A DNA stretch of 64,000 bases from NCBI GenBank assembly GCA_029821875.1, contig JALGXW010000015.1, forward strand, positions 1 to 64,000, in the 5' to 3' direction. The notes below the pieces were generated by a model. The model was not told the DNA's origin, did not search any database, and was given only the letters and a program-made list of their open reading frames with translations. A program made the translations under genes and the position numbers. Positions 15,742 through 24,357 of this stretch are shown in pieces. This DNA is from Candidatus Hebobacterum abditum (GTDB lineage Bacteria > Armatimonadota > Hebobacteria > Hebobacterales > Hebobacteraceae). Position 1 is the stretch's first letter, and every line of letters starts with the position of its first letter.

Positions 15742-17679
15742 TCACTCCGTCGTCTTCATCGCCGTCGCGGCCGGCACGAGCCTGAAGCGGACGATGACCT
15801 CGGTGCCGTCGCCGTGCACGATTTCGATGGTGCCCCCGAGTTGGTCGGTCAACCCCCTGACGAGTTGAAGACCCAGGGTCTTCGGCTCCGCCATGTCGAT
15901 ATCCTCGGGAATACCTACGCCATCGTCCCTGATTCTGAGGGAGACCATCTGGTCGGGAAGCTGGGCGAGCGTGACCTCGATCGTTCCCCCGGGCCGGCCC
16001 TCGAACGCATGGCGGTAGGCATTGCTGGTCAACTCGCTCACGATGAGGCCGCAGGGAACGGCCTGCGCGAGGCTGAGGCGAACGTTGGAGGCGGCGATGA
16101 TCAGGTGAACGTCTGTGCTTCGGCCGGCGTGGACTTCGGCCAGGTGCTCGGCCAGGTTGCGCACGTGCAGCTCCATGTCCACCAGGTCGAATCGGTCCGC
16201 ACGGTAGAGCTCGGTGTGGATGAGGCCCATGGCGAAGATCCTGTCGCGGGCATCGCGGAGCACGGCCGCCGCCTCCGCGCTGTCGGCGCGCTCACGGCTC
16301 AACTCGAGGAGGGAGGCGATGATCTGGAGGTTGTTCCTCACCCGGTGGTGGGTTTCGGCGAGGATTACGTCCTTATCGGCCAGGGCCTGCCGCAGATCCG
16401 CTTCGGCCTGTCGGCGCTCGGTGACATCGATGCCGGTCGCGATGACGTACTCGACGTCGCTGTCGGGGCCGAGCAGGGCCGTGTTCGACCAGGCTATGCG
16501 ATGGCGGGTGCCGTCCTTCGCGACCCAGTAGTTCTCGTACTCGTTGGGAAAGCTGCCGCTCTGCAGCTCACGAAAGACGGCCTGCACGGGCGCCGATTCC
16601 TCGTCGGTGAGGAGGAAGTCCCAGACGGCCCGACCCCTCGCCTCCTCGAACGTGTAGCCGGTCAGGTCCTCACAGGCGCGGTTGAAGCGGACGATTCGTC
16701 CCTCGCGGTCGAGGACCACAACCAGCGCTCCCGCGGTTGACAGCACGGCCGAGACGAAGTCGCGCTCGGCCTTCAGCGCCTGCTCGCTCTGCCTGAGATC
16801 CCGGAAGAGAAGCGAGTACGGCCTTGCGAGGCCGATCTGGAGGACTCCCAGATAGATGAAATAGAAGGAGAGGATCTTCAGGTAGTGACCGATCAGATTG
16901 AAGAGGCCGTATACGTCGGTGTAGAGGGTGAAGGCCATCTCGGCGGCCATGGTCAACAGGATCGATGCGACCAGGAGCCGCAGCACAGCCGGGTCGAAGC
17001 TGCTCCGCCTGCGGAGCAGCATGCCGACGGAGCCGAGCAGGACCAACGAGATGACGTACTCGCTGATCTTCTTGAAGGGAGTGAGGCCGGCGCCCTCCAC
17101 CAGGCAGACCGGAAAGACACCCCACAGGAAGACCGAGGCCACGATGAGGGCGAATACGCCGACGTAGGCGATGAAGGTGACGTCCCCTCTGAGCCTCCGT
17201 CCGATGAAGAGAGGCGCGATCAGGAGCGAAAGGGCCTCCACATAGCGTGCGCCGATCCAGAGTTGGGTGGCAAAGTTGCCGCCTGCCTCCGGGATCACTC
17301 CCATGCCCTTATAGGCGAGCGTATGCACGAGGTCGAGGGCGCTGACGCACAGATAGGCAACTCCGAGAAGGAGCAGGTAGGGGTTGCGGGCGAAGCGGCG
17401 CGAGTTCCAGGCGAGCATGAAGATGGCGGCGCCGACCGTGATGCTGAAGCCCTCAGCCAGCACGTGGAACAGCAGGTAGCTGTGGAAGGTCGTGAGATAG
17501 AGTCCGCCCAGCACGGCGAGGCCGATGGCGGCCGACAGAACGCGACGGCCAGTCCCGCCTGAGGGCCTCTCCGCGTCGGCCGCTTCGCCTAAGGCCGGCC
17601 CCGATGATGGTCGCGCGAAGGCGGCCTCCCCACCGCGTCCCGCGTCGTTGCGCTTCACCCTCGCCTCGCCTTGGCCCAC
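15742..17679 (-). CDS. MASE3-PAS sensor histidine kinase (HisKA_2 type)
   Basis: The 645-residue protein starts at a GTG. A membrane sensor of the MASE3 type spans about 47-270 (FSITVGAAIFMLAWNSRR, YLCVSALDLVHTLAYKGMGV). A PAS domain follows at about 315-435 (GRIVRFNRACEDLTGY). A HisKA_2 dimerisation domain carries the phospho-acceptor H in ETHHRVRNNLQIIASLL, and a HATPase_c domain spans about 540-635 (N box SELTSNAYRHAF, G box RDDGVGIP, LGLQLV). It autophosphorylates on histidine; the ligand and the response regulator are unknown, and no regulator is adjacent. The start lies 15 bases after the stop of the small Cys-rich ORF of the ars operon, so cotranscription with arsenic genes is likely. 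Confidence 0.9.
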   Translation of the reverse strand: MGQGEARVKRNDAGRGGEAAFARPSSGPALGEAADAERPSGGTGRRVLSAAIGLAVLGGLYLTTFHSYLLFHVLAEGFSITVGAAIFMLAWNSRRFARNPYLLLLGVAYLCVSALDLVHTLAYKGMGVIPEAGGNFATQLWIGARYVEALSLLIAPLFIGRRLRGDVTFIAYVGVFALIVASVFLWGVFPVCLVEGAGLTPFKKISEYVISLVLLGSVGMLLRRRSSFDPAVLRLLVASILLTMAAEMAFTLYTDVYGLFNLIGHYLKILSFYFIYLGVLQIGLARPYSLLFRDLRQSEQALKAERDFVSAVLSTAGALVVVLDREGRIVRFNRACEDLTGYTFEEARGRAVWDFLLTDEESAPVQAVFRELQSGSFPNEYENYWVAKDGTRHRIAWSNTALLGPDSDVEYVIATGIDVTERRQAEADLRQALADKDVILAETHHRVRNNLQIIASLLELSRERADSAEAAAVLRDARDRIFAMGLIHTELYRADRFDLVDMELHVRNLAEHLAEVHAGRSTDVHLIIAASNVRLSLAQAVPCGLIVSELTSNAYRHAFEGRPGGTIEVTLAQLPDQMVSLRIRDDGVGIPEDIDMAEPKTLGLQLVRGLTDQLGGTIEIVHGDGTEVIVRFRLVPAATAMKTTE

Positions 17680-17694
17680 TCAGGCCCCCCCAGA

Positions 17695-17916
17695 CTATGC
17701 TGGGCCGCGCTCCCCTACCTGGTGCGCCAGTGTTGAGAGAAGGAGGAGCGCGGCTCGCGTGCCCGGCTCGCACCATTCCTGCCGCGGATCGAAGGCGTGC
17801 ATTCCCGGCGGCGGGAGATCTGACCTGCGATAGCGACACCACTGCTTCGTCCCGCCGCTTAGGTCCGAGCAGATCGGATAGCACGGGCACTGCATGATCT
17901 CCTCTTGCTCTTTCAC
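17695..17916 (-). CDS. Small Cys-rich protein in the ars operon
   Basis: A 73-codon frame starts at a GTG that overlaps the acr3 stop codon (GTGA). An internal ATG nine codons in is preceded by GAGGAG. The product has five cysteines, four spaced as CPCYPIC and QWC and one as EWC, plus a hydrophobic C-terminal stretch ALLLLSTL. Codon usage resembles real genes (mostly G or C in third position). Its place between the arsenite pump and the kinase, with no gaps, suggests a thiol-based metal or metalloid binding role. I know no family for it, and it could still be a chance ORF. Confidence 0.5.
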   Translation of the reverse strand: MKEQEEIMQCPCYPICSDLSGGTKQWCRYRRSDLPPPGMHAFDPRQEWCEPGTRAALLLLSTLAHQVGERGPA

Positions 17917-18998
17917 GGGACTGCTCCTTCTGCGGCTCCGCCCTCCCGTGTGAAGAAGCGGCGACGGAAAGCCAGTGACAGATTGACCAGGCTGATGAGG
18001 ACCGGCACCTCGACGAGCGGCCCGATGACCGTCGCAAAAGCCTGCCTCGAGTGTATGCCGAAGACGGCAACGGCGACCGCGATGGCGAGCTCGAAGTCGT
18101 TGCTGGCGGCGGTGAAGGCGAGGGTCGCGGTCTTCGGATAGTCGGCACCGACCCGCTTGGCGAGGAGGAACGTCACCATCCAGACGAAGATGAAGTAGAC
18201 CAGCAATGGCAGCGCGACTCGCGCCACATCCAACGGGAGCCGGATGATGTGCTCGCCCTGCAGCGAGAACATCACGACGATCGTGAAGAGCAGGGCTATG
18301 AGTGTGATGGGGCTGATGCGCGGGATGAAGCGGTCGTGATACCAGCGCTTCCCCTTCCGCGAGATGAGGCTGAAGCGAGTGATGATTCCCGCGAGGAACG
18401 GAATGCCAAGGTAGACGAACACGCTCCGAGCGATCTCTCCCATTGAGACTCTCACGGCAGCTCCGCTCAGGCCCAGAAGCGGGGGCAGCACCGTGATGAA
18501 CACGTAGGCATAGATGGAGTACGTAAGCACCTGGAAGATAGCGTTGAAGGCGACGAGCCCGGCGACGTACTCGGGATCGCCCTTCGCCAGGTCGTTCCAC
18601 ACGAGCACCATCGCGATGCAGCGAGCAAGGCCCACCAGTATCACGCCGACCATGTAGTCGGGCAGGTCGGGCAGCAGGAGAATGGCCAGCGCAAACATCA
18701 CGATGGGCCCCACAACCCAGTTCATCACGAGCGCGAGCACCAGCAGCCTGCGGTTGCGGAAGACCGTCCCCAGTTCTTCGTAGCGCACCTTCGCCAGAGG
18801 TGGATACATCATCAGGATCAGGCCGATCGCAATGGGGATCGACGTGGTGCCGACCTGAAGCCGCGTGATCAGGTCAACGACCCCCGGGACCCAATAGCCC
18901 GCACCCACCCCGGCCGCCATGCCGAGGAAGATCCACAACGTCAGGTAGCGATCCAAGAAAGATAGCCTCGCCGGCCTCGCCGCCATTTGCCCTAGCAT
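17913..18998 (-). CDS. acr3: Arsenite efflux transporter, ACR3 family
   Basis: The 361-residue product has ten hydrophobic helices and the ACR3 opening [20 protein letters not shown]. It carries the essential cysteine in [19 protein letters not shown] and the conserved glutamate in [19 protein letters not shown]3 pumps arsenite out of the cytoplasm using the proton motive force. The start could be 18998 or the ATG four codons later (18986); the longer frame to 19085 is disfavoured because it overlaps the end of arsR. It lies 58 bases downstream of arsR on the same strand, and its stop overlaps the following Cys-rich ORF. Confidence 0.95.
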   Translation of the reverse strand: MLGQMAARPARLSFLDRYLTLWIFLGMAAGVGAGYWVPGVVDLITRLQVGTTSIPIAIGLILMMYPPLAKVRYEELGTVFRNRRLLVLALVMNWVVGPIVMFALAILLLPDLPDYMVGVILVGLARCIAMVLVWNDLAKGDPEYVAGLVAFNAIFQVLTYSIYAYVFITVLPPLLGLSGAAVRVSMGEIARSVFVYLGIPFLAGIITRFSLISRKGKRWYHDRFIPRISPITLIALLFTIVVMFSLQGEHIIRLPLDVARVALPLLVYFIFVWMVTFLLAKRVGADYPKTATLAFTAASNDFELAIAVAVAVFGIHSRQAFATVIGPLVEVPVLISLVNLSLAFRRRFFTREGGAAEGAVP

Positions 18999-19056
18999 CC
19001 CCGAAGATATGATGACATGCGCATTAACGCATCTGTGAGCCGACTGAGAAACGCTC

Positions 19057-19416
19057 TCAGTCGCACGCGACCACCTCGCGGCCAACGCGGGGCCGGAGGC
19101 TGCCCTTGAGCCGGCGCCGGTCCTGCCGGCTGACCGCCTCCTGGTCGGCCCGGGCGCACACGGCGGCGACCAGCCCTCTCTCCACGGCCGACAGGTCTGG
19201 GCTCATGGCATAGTGCATCCATCTGCCCTGCCGCCAGTCAACGAGGAGGCCAGCGCCCTTCAGCACACGGAGGTGGCGGGAGACATTGTACTGGGCGATG
19301 GCCAGGGCGTCGACCAGCTCGCACACACACAGCTCCTGCCGGCTGGAGAGCAACTCCACCAGTCGGAGGCGAGTCGGGTCGGCCAGGGCCTTCAACATTC
19401 TCACCAGGTCGGTCAT
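19057..19416 (-). CDS. arsR: ArsR-family arsenic-responsive repressor
   Basis: This 119-residue winged-helix protein has the ArsR core [14 protein letters not shown] and the metal-binding ELCVCEL motif (Cys30 and Cys32), the As(III)/Sb(III) sensing pair of classical ArsR. The recognition helix is in [20 protein letters not shown]. It should repress its own operon and let go when arsenite binds the cysteines. I place the start at the ATG at 19416 because the -10 box of a near-consensus promoter covers the upstream alternatives (19461 GTG, 19440 ATG). GAGG lies 11 bases before the chosen ATG. The gene leads the arsR-acr3-Cys ORF-kinase operon. Confidence 0.93.
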   Translation of the reverse strand: MTDLVRMLKALADPTRLRLVELLSSRQELCVCELVDALAIAQYNVSRHLRVLKGAGLLVDWRQGRWMHYAMSPDLSAVERGLVAAVCARADQEAVSRQDRRRLKGSLRPRVGREVVACD

Positions 19417-19440
19417 CGTTACACATGCCTCACTGCGCAT

Positions 19441-19469
19441 ATGATATCCGCCCTGCAGCACAATGTCAA
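19441..19469 (-). promoter_or_regulatory. Near-consensus sigma-70 promoter of the ars operon
   Basis: On the minus strand there is a perfect -35 TTGACA (19469-19464), a 17-base spacer and a -10 TATCAT (19446-19441). The -10 overlaps two self-complementary hexamers, GATATC and CATATG, where ArsR would be expected to bind. The arsR start codon follows 25 bases after the -10. Confidence 0.8.
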
Positions 19470-19525
19470 GCCTCGAGGCACTCAGGGGGAGCAGGCGAGA
19501 TCGAGGTGCGGCCGTGCGAGACGAC

Positions 19526-19699
19526 TCAGGCGCGTACCTCCCGCAGGGCAGCGAGGACCACCGGCATCGACTCTCGCCAGGTGCGCGGGAGGTCTTCCGA
19601 CACCTCGAAGGCGAGGCGGCCAGATTCGCTGGCGCCGTTCAGCAGATCCCCGTCTGGTAGGCGGAAGACGGCCTGGCGCACGAGTTCCCGCGCCCGCTC
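19526..19699 (-). pseudogene. Remnant of the 3' end of a URO-D-like gene
   Basis: On the minus strand this stretch encodes the C-terminus GRLAFEVSEDLPRTWRESM then PVVLAALREVRA and a stop. The URO-D-like gene at 21295-22353 ends with the same residues apart from a few changes, and the DNA of the last 95 bases is about 90% identical. Upstream the match fades over some 80 bases (ELVRQAVFRLPDGDLL) until the stop codon of the ECF sigma gene. The remnant and the intact 3' end lie in the same orientation on either side of the sigma gene. Confidence 0.8.
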
Positions 19700-21184
19700 C
19701 TACGCATCCACCGCCTTCAGCTCGTCCGGATCGCCTGAGGACTCCGCCGATACGAATTGTCGGCCCATCATGATGAACCCGCCCGGATGCTCCAGCTTGA
19801 TCGCCGGCTGCCCCGTCCTTTCCTGTGTCGCCTCAAACGTCAACTGGCACTCTGACACGTTGCGCGCCCACTCGGGTGCCACCGCGACCCGTACGGCAAC
19901 ACCTCGCAGCCAGTCTACCTCGGCCAACTCGCGCAGCGCCCCCTGTGCGCGTCCGCTTAGCTCCCCGAAAGGCACACGCTCGCCCGCCTCCAGCCGCCGC
20001 CTATCCTCCTCGCTAAGCGACGCTATCCAAGTCGACGCTAGCTTCTCGAACTGATGCTGGACCTCGGCATAGAGTTCGGGTGCGGGCACCGGAAGCTGCG
20101 CACTCATTCCCGCGCGCAGCCCCGCAACCGCGTGGCGAACGTCCTCTACCAGTCGCGCTTGCAGCTCGGGTTGGGATGTGGGCGCAGTCCCCTGGGGCAT
20201 GTCGACCGAGATCTGGTATCGCCGCGGCCGCCCGGGCAGAGTCGTGCCCCGCATGCCTCCCGCCTTCGGGTCTGCACTGCCCCAAAGCTGCAGCGTTCGC
20301 TGCCCCTTGCGATCCCGCCCCAGACCTACCCAGGTGGCGTCCTTCAGCTCGGACGTGTGGCTGAGCAGATGGAAGATAATGCGGTCGAGCCACAGCCACT
20401 GCACCGCGAGGGCGAGTCTCTCCCTCGCCGCCTGGGGCAGCTCCTGTACCGGAATCGCCTCCCCCGCCGCGGCGCGTTCCGCCAGCCGCTCCGGCAGCCC
20501 CTCTCGCACTTCCGCGACCAGCCCTTGCCAGCGCTCTGTCACCACCTCTCCCAGCTTCGGGAGTTCCGGCGGCAGGCCCCGCCTCAGATCTCGTTCGAGC
20601 GCGCGGACCGTTCCGATGACGTCCTTCCGGAAGGTCTCGCCCAGCGGCTTCGCGCCGAAAGCATCCTTTACCATCGCCACGACCTCCGTCCGCAGGTGTT
20701 GGCGGGCGCGAGCGAGCCGCGTCTTCACCGTCTCCGGCCGCACTCCCAGGAAGCCGGCGATCTCGGCCTGCGAGTAGCCACCGACATAGGCCAGCGTGAG
20801 GGCCAGCCGGTCTGGCGCTCGCAGCCGGGCCAGCGCCTCTCGGACCACGACCTTGGTCTCGGAGGGCGGGGGCGCGTCCGCGGTCCCGGTGGCCGCCTCC
20901 AGCGCGACCGTGCTCACCTGACGGCGGCGGCACTGCGCGCGGTGGAGGTTGGTGGCGATCGTGCGCAGCCAGCCCGCGAACTTCGCTGGCTCGCGGAGCT
21001 GGCCCAGCTTGACGAAGGCCTGCACGAAGGCCTCCTGCGCGAGATCGCGGGCGGCCTCGAAGTCCCCGGTGAGGTGGTAGCCCAGCCCGTAGACCATATC
21101 TCGGTAGCGGTCCACCAGCTCGCCGAAGGCCTCCCGGTCGCCCTGCCGCGCCCGCGCCACCAACTGCCGGTCCGTCGGCCTCAT
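19700..21184 (-). CDS. ECF sigma factor with long C-terminal extension
   Basis: The 494-residue product begins with a standard ECF sigma factor: region 2 at about 10-75 (DRYRDMVYGLGYHLTG, DLAQEAFVQAF) and region 4 at about 125-175 (LTLAYVGGYSQAEIAGFLGV then TVKTRLARAR). About 310 further residues have no family I recognise; they include an amphipathic, arginine-rich helical part and a beta-rich end. Such extensions are known in several ECF groups, where they modulate activity in place of an anti-sigma factor, and no anti-sigma gene is adjacent here. The start at 21184 has GAGGA six bases upstream. It lies between a URO-D-like gene and a copy of that gene's 3' end. Confidence 0.88.
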   Translation of the reverse strand: MRPTDRQLVARARQGDREAFGELVDRYRDMVYGLGYHLTGDFEAARDLAQEAFVQAFVKLGQLREPAKFAGWLRTIATNLHRAQCRRRQVSTVALEAATGTADAPPPSETKVVVREALARLRAPDRLALTLAYVGGYSQAEIAGFLGVRPETVKTRLARARQHLRTEVVAMVKDAFGAKPLGETFRKDVIGTVRALERDLRRGLPPELPKLGEVVTERWQGLVAEVREGLPERLAERAAAGEAIPVQELPQAARERLALAVQWLWLDRIIFHLLSHTSELKDATWVGLGRDRKGQRTLQLWGSADPKAGGMRGTTLPGRPRRYQISVDMPQGTAPTSQPELQARLVEDVRHAVAGLRAGMSAQLPVPAPELYAEVQHQFEKLASTWIASLSEEDRRRLEAGERVPFGELSGRAQGALRELAEVDWLRGVAVRVAVAPEWARNVSECQLTFEATQERTGQPAIKLEHPGGFIMMGRQFVSAESSGDPDELKAVDA

Positions 21185-21294
21185 TTCCGTCCTCGCTCGT
21201 CCCACAATAACACGGATGCGGACGGAGAAGGAAAGGTAACACCACCGCGCTGGCGCACGGCCCACGCGTGCCTCCCGCCCCTGCGCTACCCGGC

Positions 21295-22353
21295 TCAGGC
21301 ACGCGTCTCCCGAAGGGCGTCGAGGACCACCGGCATCGACTCTCGCCACGTGCGCGGGAGGTCTTCCGACACCTCGAAGGCGAGACGGCGGCCGTCGGGC
21401 GCGGCCTGCTGGACGGCCTCCAGCACGGTGGCCCGAATCCGTTCGGGCGGGAGCTCGTAGGTCTCGAGGTTGATGTTGGACCAGAAGAGCTTGTCCGGCC
21501 AGGCGGCCCGCGCCTCGGCCAGGGTCAGGTCGCCCTCGGGGGGCGGGGTGAGCGATTCGAGGAGGTCGATGGGCGAGCCCGCGATGGCCTCCTTGCAGGA
21601 GGCGAGCCGCCCGTCGAAGTGGGTGCTGACGATCTTCCCCGCGCTCTGAAGCAGGGGGAACAGCTCCTCGTACACCGGCAGATGGTAGCGGCGGAACCGC
21701 TCCGGCCCCATCGTGTCGGCGGTGAAGTTCTCCAGCATCGACACGTAGCGGCCGGGCCCCTCGGCGGTGATCTCCACCGCCGTTCGAAGGTTCCGCAGCA
21801 GCGCCTCGCAGAGGGCCTCGATCTCCTCCTCCAGCTCCGCGAGGTGCCAGCCGAAGTTCTCCAGGCCCGCGTAGTCCACGAGTATGGTCTGGATCGGAGA
21901 GCGCCCCAGGCCGGCATGGACGATGGAGTGCTCGCCGTGCTCCTGCTCGGCCTGGGCGAAGGCCTCGTGCTGCGGGAAGATCTCCGTGTTCTCCACCACG
22001 TACTGCATGACCCGGTAGTCCTCGGCCGTCTCCAGGAAGTACTTCGCGTGCCATCCCTCTCGAGAGGTGGCGGAGATCTCGCCGACGGGTGTGCGCATCG
22101 TGTAGCGGTCGAACTTCTGCCCGTCTTCAGTCCAGGAGTCGTGGCCGTGCTCGACGTTCTTCGTGCGAGAGCCGAAGGTGCCGACGCCCCAGGTTGTGAG
22201 CAGGCCGGCCTCGTACATGGGCTGCCAGGCCGGATCGTCCAGCACGCCGCGCTGCCACAGCGACCAACGGTAGATGGTGTAGGGAATCTGGTCCGGCCGC
22301 TCTCCCGACCAGAAGGCTTCGATGCGCTCTCTCGGGTCCATGGATGCGCTCAT
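21295..22353 (-). CDS. Uroporphyrinogen decarboxylase-like (URO-D superfamily) protein
   Basis: The 352-residue product has the URO-D/methyltransferase TIM-barrel layout: an opening DPRERIEAFWSGERPDQIPY, a central ENFTADTMGPERFRRYHLPVYEEL and a C-terminal block with HFDGRLASCKEAIA and PDKLFWSNINLET. HFDG and ENFT are where heme or methyltransferase members place substrate or metal ligands. Heme synthesis is unlikely, because the N-terminal arginine motif of HemE is absent. This group is greatly expanded in Armatimonadota and similar phyla, probably for methyl transfer. The first ATG is used; a second at 22341 is equally possible. A duplicate of its 3' end lies at 19526-19699. Confidence 0.8.
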   Translation of the reverse strand: MSASMDPRERIEAFWSGERPDQIPYTIYRWSLWQRGVLDDPAWQPMYEAGLLTTWGVGTFGSRTKNVEHGHDSWTEDGQKFDRYTMRTPVGEISATSREGWHAKYFLETAEDYRVMQYVVENTEIFPQHEAFAQAEQEHGEHSIVHAGLGRSPIQTILVDYAGLENFGWHLAELEEEIEALCEALLRNLRTAVEITAEGPGRYVSMLENFTADTMGPERFRRYHLPVYEELFPLLQSAGKIVSTHFDGRLASCKEAIAGSPIDLLESLTPPPEGDLTLAEARAAWPDKLFWSNINLETYELPPERIRATVLEAVQQAAPDGRRLAFEVSEDLPRTWRESMPVVLDALRETRA

Positions 22354-22407
22354 CTCCCCAGCGGCTCAGAGGACGCCGTAGTGATGGGCCTCATCGTACA
22401 TTTGGCA

Positions 22408-22431
22408 GCTTCGGTAGCTTGCTGCCGAAGC
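22408..22431. repeat. Family B palindrome (minus orientation)
   Basis: GCTTCGG (22408-22414) pairs with CCGAAGC (22425-22431), with an inner AGC/GCT. On the minus strand it reads GGCAGCAAGCTACC in its centre, the same asymmetry as the copy at 7233, and it follows the family A element at 22497-22456. Confidence 0.8.
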
Positions 22432-22455
22432 CCCCGTGCTATAGAACGAACGCCT

Positions 22456-22497
22456 GGGCAGAAGCCACGCCGCCGGAGGCAGCCAAGGCTTCTGCCC
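22456..22497. repeat. Family A palindrome with compensatory stem changes
   Basis: The arms here are GGGCAGAAGC (22456-22465) and GCTTCTGCCC (22488-22497). One base in each arm differs from the usual GGGCAGGAG/CTCCTGCCC, and the two changes preserve pairing. The loop is 22 bases. The flank TACGAAG matches the other copies. Confidence 0.8.
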
Positions 22498-22534
22498 TAC
22501 GAAGTGAAGCCGCTGAGGCAGGGAGCGGGGACGG

Positions 22535-23002
22535 TTAGTTTGTGACCTTGAGGCTGTCGACGCAGCTTCTGAGCTTGGCCGACAGAGGGGGCCATTGCTC
22601 CTTGGTCGCGGTGGCGGTGGCGAGGTAGACCTTGCCGTTCTTCATCTTCGCCCGCGAGTACCAATGCAGCGAGCGCCCCGCCATCTCTCCGGTGTACTCT
22701 ACGATCCACTCGGAGGAGCCTTCCTTACGCTGATTGAGAACGGTGAGCCCGGCCTGACGGAACTGGCCCTGGGAGAGGGAGATGTACCCGTCCAGAGTGC
22801 CGGGGTAGGGCTGGATCTGAACGTTGACGTTGGCGGCGAAGCCACCGGAGGCAGGGAGCACCATCGAGAGCGCTTGAGCGCCTTCCAGTGGTGCGATGGA
22901 GTAGCCGGCCCCGGGAAGAGCCACTTGGTCGGAGGCAGCGGTGGCGAACCCGGCGGTGGCACAGAGACAGAACAGCACGGTCAGGACAGTACTTCGCTTC
23001 AT
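22535..23002 (-). CDS. Small secreted protein, PsbP/DUF1795-like
   Basis: The 155-residue product has a signal peptide (1-22, ending ATA-A) and a compact domain with alternating strands. Its order (GYSIAPLEGAQALSMVLPAS, NVNVQIQPYPGTLDGYI, WIVEYTGEMAGRSLHWYSRAKMKNGKVYLATATA then a final helix) resembles the PsbP/DcrB-like fold of small periplasmic proteins. The function is unknown. The ATG at 23002 has a strong AGGAGGGGG just upstream, so the longer frame to 23215 is rejected. It is in a minus-strand run after the second URO-D-like gene. Confidence 0.75.
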   Translation of the reverse strand: MKRSTVLTVLFCLCATAGFATAASDQVALPGAGYSIAPLEGAQALSMVLPASGGFAANVNVQIQPYPGTLDGYISLSQGQFRQAGLTVLNQRKEGSSEWIVEYTGEMAGRSLHWYSRAKMKNGKVYLATATATKEQWPPLSAKLRSCVDSLKVTN

Positions 23003-23105
23003 TTCCCCCTCCTTACTCTCGCGGCTAGGCGACGCCGCGGGCGAGCTTGTATGGGTGACCAGTTCTCCGAATGTCGAGTGACTCCTGCCCCACGTCTCTG
23101 CGCGG

Positions 23106-24161
23106 CTACAGCTGCCCGTAGCTATGGGCCTCGTCATACATGGCGAGGATGTTCTCGACGGGCGTGACGGCCTGCAGCGCGTGGCAGGGCGCGAGGATGT
23201 AGCCCGTGCCGTCACTGGCGAGGGTGTCGATGGCGCGCCGCACCAGCGCCCTCACCTCCTCCGGCGTGCCGAAGGGCATGGCCTGCTGGTTGTCCATGGC
23301 GCCGTGGAAGCAAAGGCGGTCGCCGAAGTCGGCCTTGAGCCCCTCCATCTCCATGCCCGGGCAGCGCCACTGGACGGGGTTGAGAATGTCGATGCCCATC
23401 TCCACCAGGTCGGGCAGGAAGGCCCGCACCGCGCCGTCGTCGTGGTGGAAGACCCTGACGCCGAACTCGCGGCAGAGGCCGATGAAGCGCTCCATGTGCG
23501 GCCGGTAGAACTCGCGGAAGGTGTCGAGGCTGATGAGCGGGCCGGTCTGCCCGCCCAGGTCGTCGGTGACCTCCGACACGTCTATCAGGCCGTCGGCGGC
23601 CTCGAACATGCGGCAGTGATGGTGGTAGAAGAAGTCGCTGATCCGGCCCAGCAGGTGGTGGGTGAACTCCGGGTCGTCGTGTGGGTCCAGCAGCGACTGC
23701 TCCAGGCCGCGCAGCAGGTTGTGGTAGTAGAAGATCGCCATGTAGCCGCACTTGACGGCCCGCCGCTCGCGGCCGACCTGCGCGGCCTCCTTCATCTGCG
23801 AGTAGTCGAACCAGTCCGCGCTCGGCCATTGGTAGGCTTCGAGGTCGTCGATGGTCTTCGCCTGCGCGAGTGGATTGAAAGACTGCTCGTAGTAGACGCC
23901 GGTGCCGTAGTCGATGGCGCGGGTGCGAATGCCCCAGTAGTCGACGGCCTCGCCCTCGGGCATCTCGGGAAGGGGCGGGCCGATGTACTCGGGACCGGTG
24001 CCGGCGAAGCTGTCGAGGTGGAGCGCCTCCATCATGTCCACCTCCGGGCCGAAGTGATCGCTCAGCATCTTCCACACCTCAGGGGTGGCCCAGATGTCGG
24101 TGGGGATGCGGTCGAGCGGCTTGCGCTCGATGGCGGCCAGCATTCGCTCGCGGGAGTTCAC
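23106..24161 (-). CDS. Uroporphyrinogen decarboxylase-like protein (second paralog)
   Basis: The 351-residue product opens NSRERMLAAIERKPLDRIPT, the standard start of URO-D superfamily proteins. A central segment reads LISLDTFREFYRPHMERFIGLCREFG, the HHDDGAVRAFLPDLVEMGIDILNPVQ block follows, and the end reads GTGYILAPCHALQAVTPVENILAMY. HHDDG and APCHALQ are typical of members related to corrinoid methyltransferases, with possible metal-binding His and Cys. The substrate is unknown. The GTG at 24161 is chosen because it lies at the family's usual N-terminus; GGAGAG is 11 bases upstream. It is only distantly similar to the copy at 21295-22353. Confidence 0.82.
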   Translation of the reverse strand: MNSRERMLAAIERKPLDRIPTDIWATPEVWKMLSDHFGPEVDMMEALHLDSFAGTGPEYIGPPLPEMPEGEAVDYWGIRTRAIDYGTGVYYEQSFNPLAQAKTIDDLEAYQWPSADWFDYSQMKEAAQVGRERRAVKCGYMAIFYYHNLLRGLEQSLLDPHDDPEFTHHLLGRISDFFYHHHCRMFEAADGLIDVSEVTDDLGGQTGPLISLDTFREFYRPHMERFIGLCREFGVRVFHHDDGAVRAFLPDLVEMGIDILNPVQWRCPGMEMEGLKADFGDRLCFHGAMDNQQAMPFGTPEEVRALVRRAIDTLASDGTGYILAPCHALQAVTPVENILAMYDEAHSYGQL

Positions 24162-24276
24162 TGGTGAGTTCTCTCCGATGGCAATGGGCGATGGCGATCG
24201 CCGGATAGTGACCGCCTCTGATCTCTCTCCACTTCGGCCCCACGGGCGCGACACCTGCTCTGGCCGTGCTGTTGCT

Positions 24277-24301
24277 GTCACTCTGAGCGAAGCGGAGAAT
24301 C
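24277..24301. repeat. Family D repeat (GTCACTCTGAGCGAAGCGGAGAATC)
   Basis: This element, in the divergent promoter region, matches a segment at 35980-36004 with five base changes. The type GTCATTCTGAGCGAAGCGAAGAATC is a widespread intergenic repeat in many bacteria, from general knowledge. Confidence 0.6.
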
Positions 24302-24357
24302 CCGCCGTTGTTGACTGAGCCGTGAGGTCGAGGCTGTGGTAAGCTTGAGGAGGGAGG

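Noticed and set aside
17917-18600. Upstream part of a 301-codon minus-strand frame overlapping acr3
   Set aside because: It is the shadow of acr3. Only the last 73 codons, beyond the acr3 stop, look real.
19526-21400. Idea that the sigma gene is an integrated mobile element with att sites
   Set aside because: The duplicated gene end fits, but no integrase, transposase or excision gene is present; kept only as one option in the findings.
21185-22054. Extension of the ECF sigma frame into the URO-D-like gene
   Set aside because: Gly/Ala/Arg-rich shadow of the URO-D gene; the ATG at 21184 begins a normal sigma region 1/2 boundary with GAGGA upstream.
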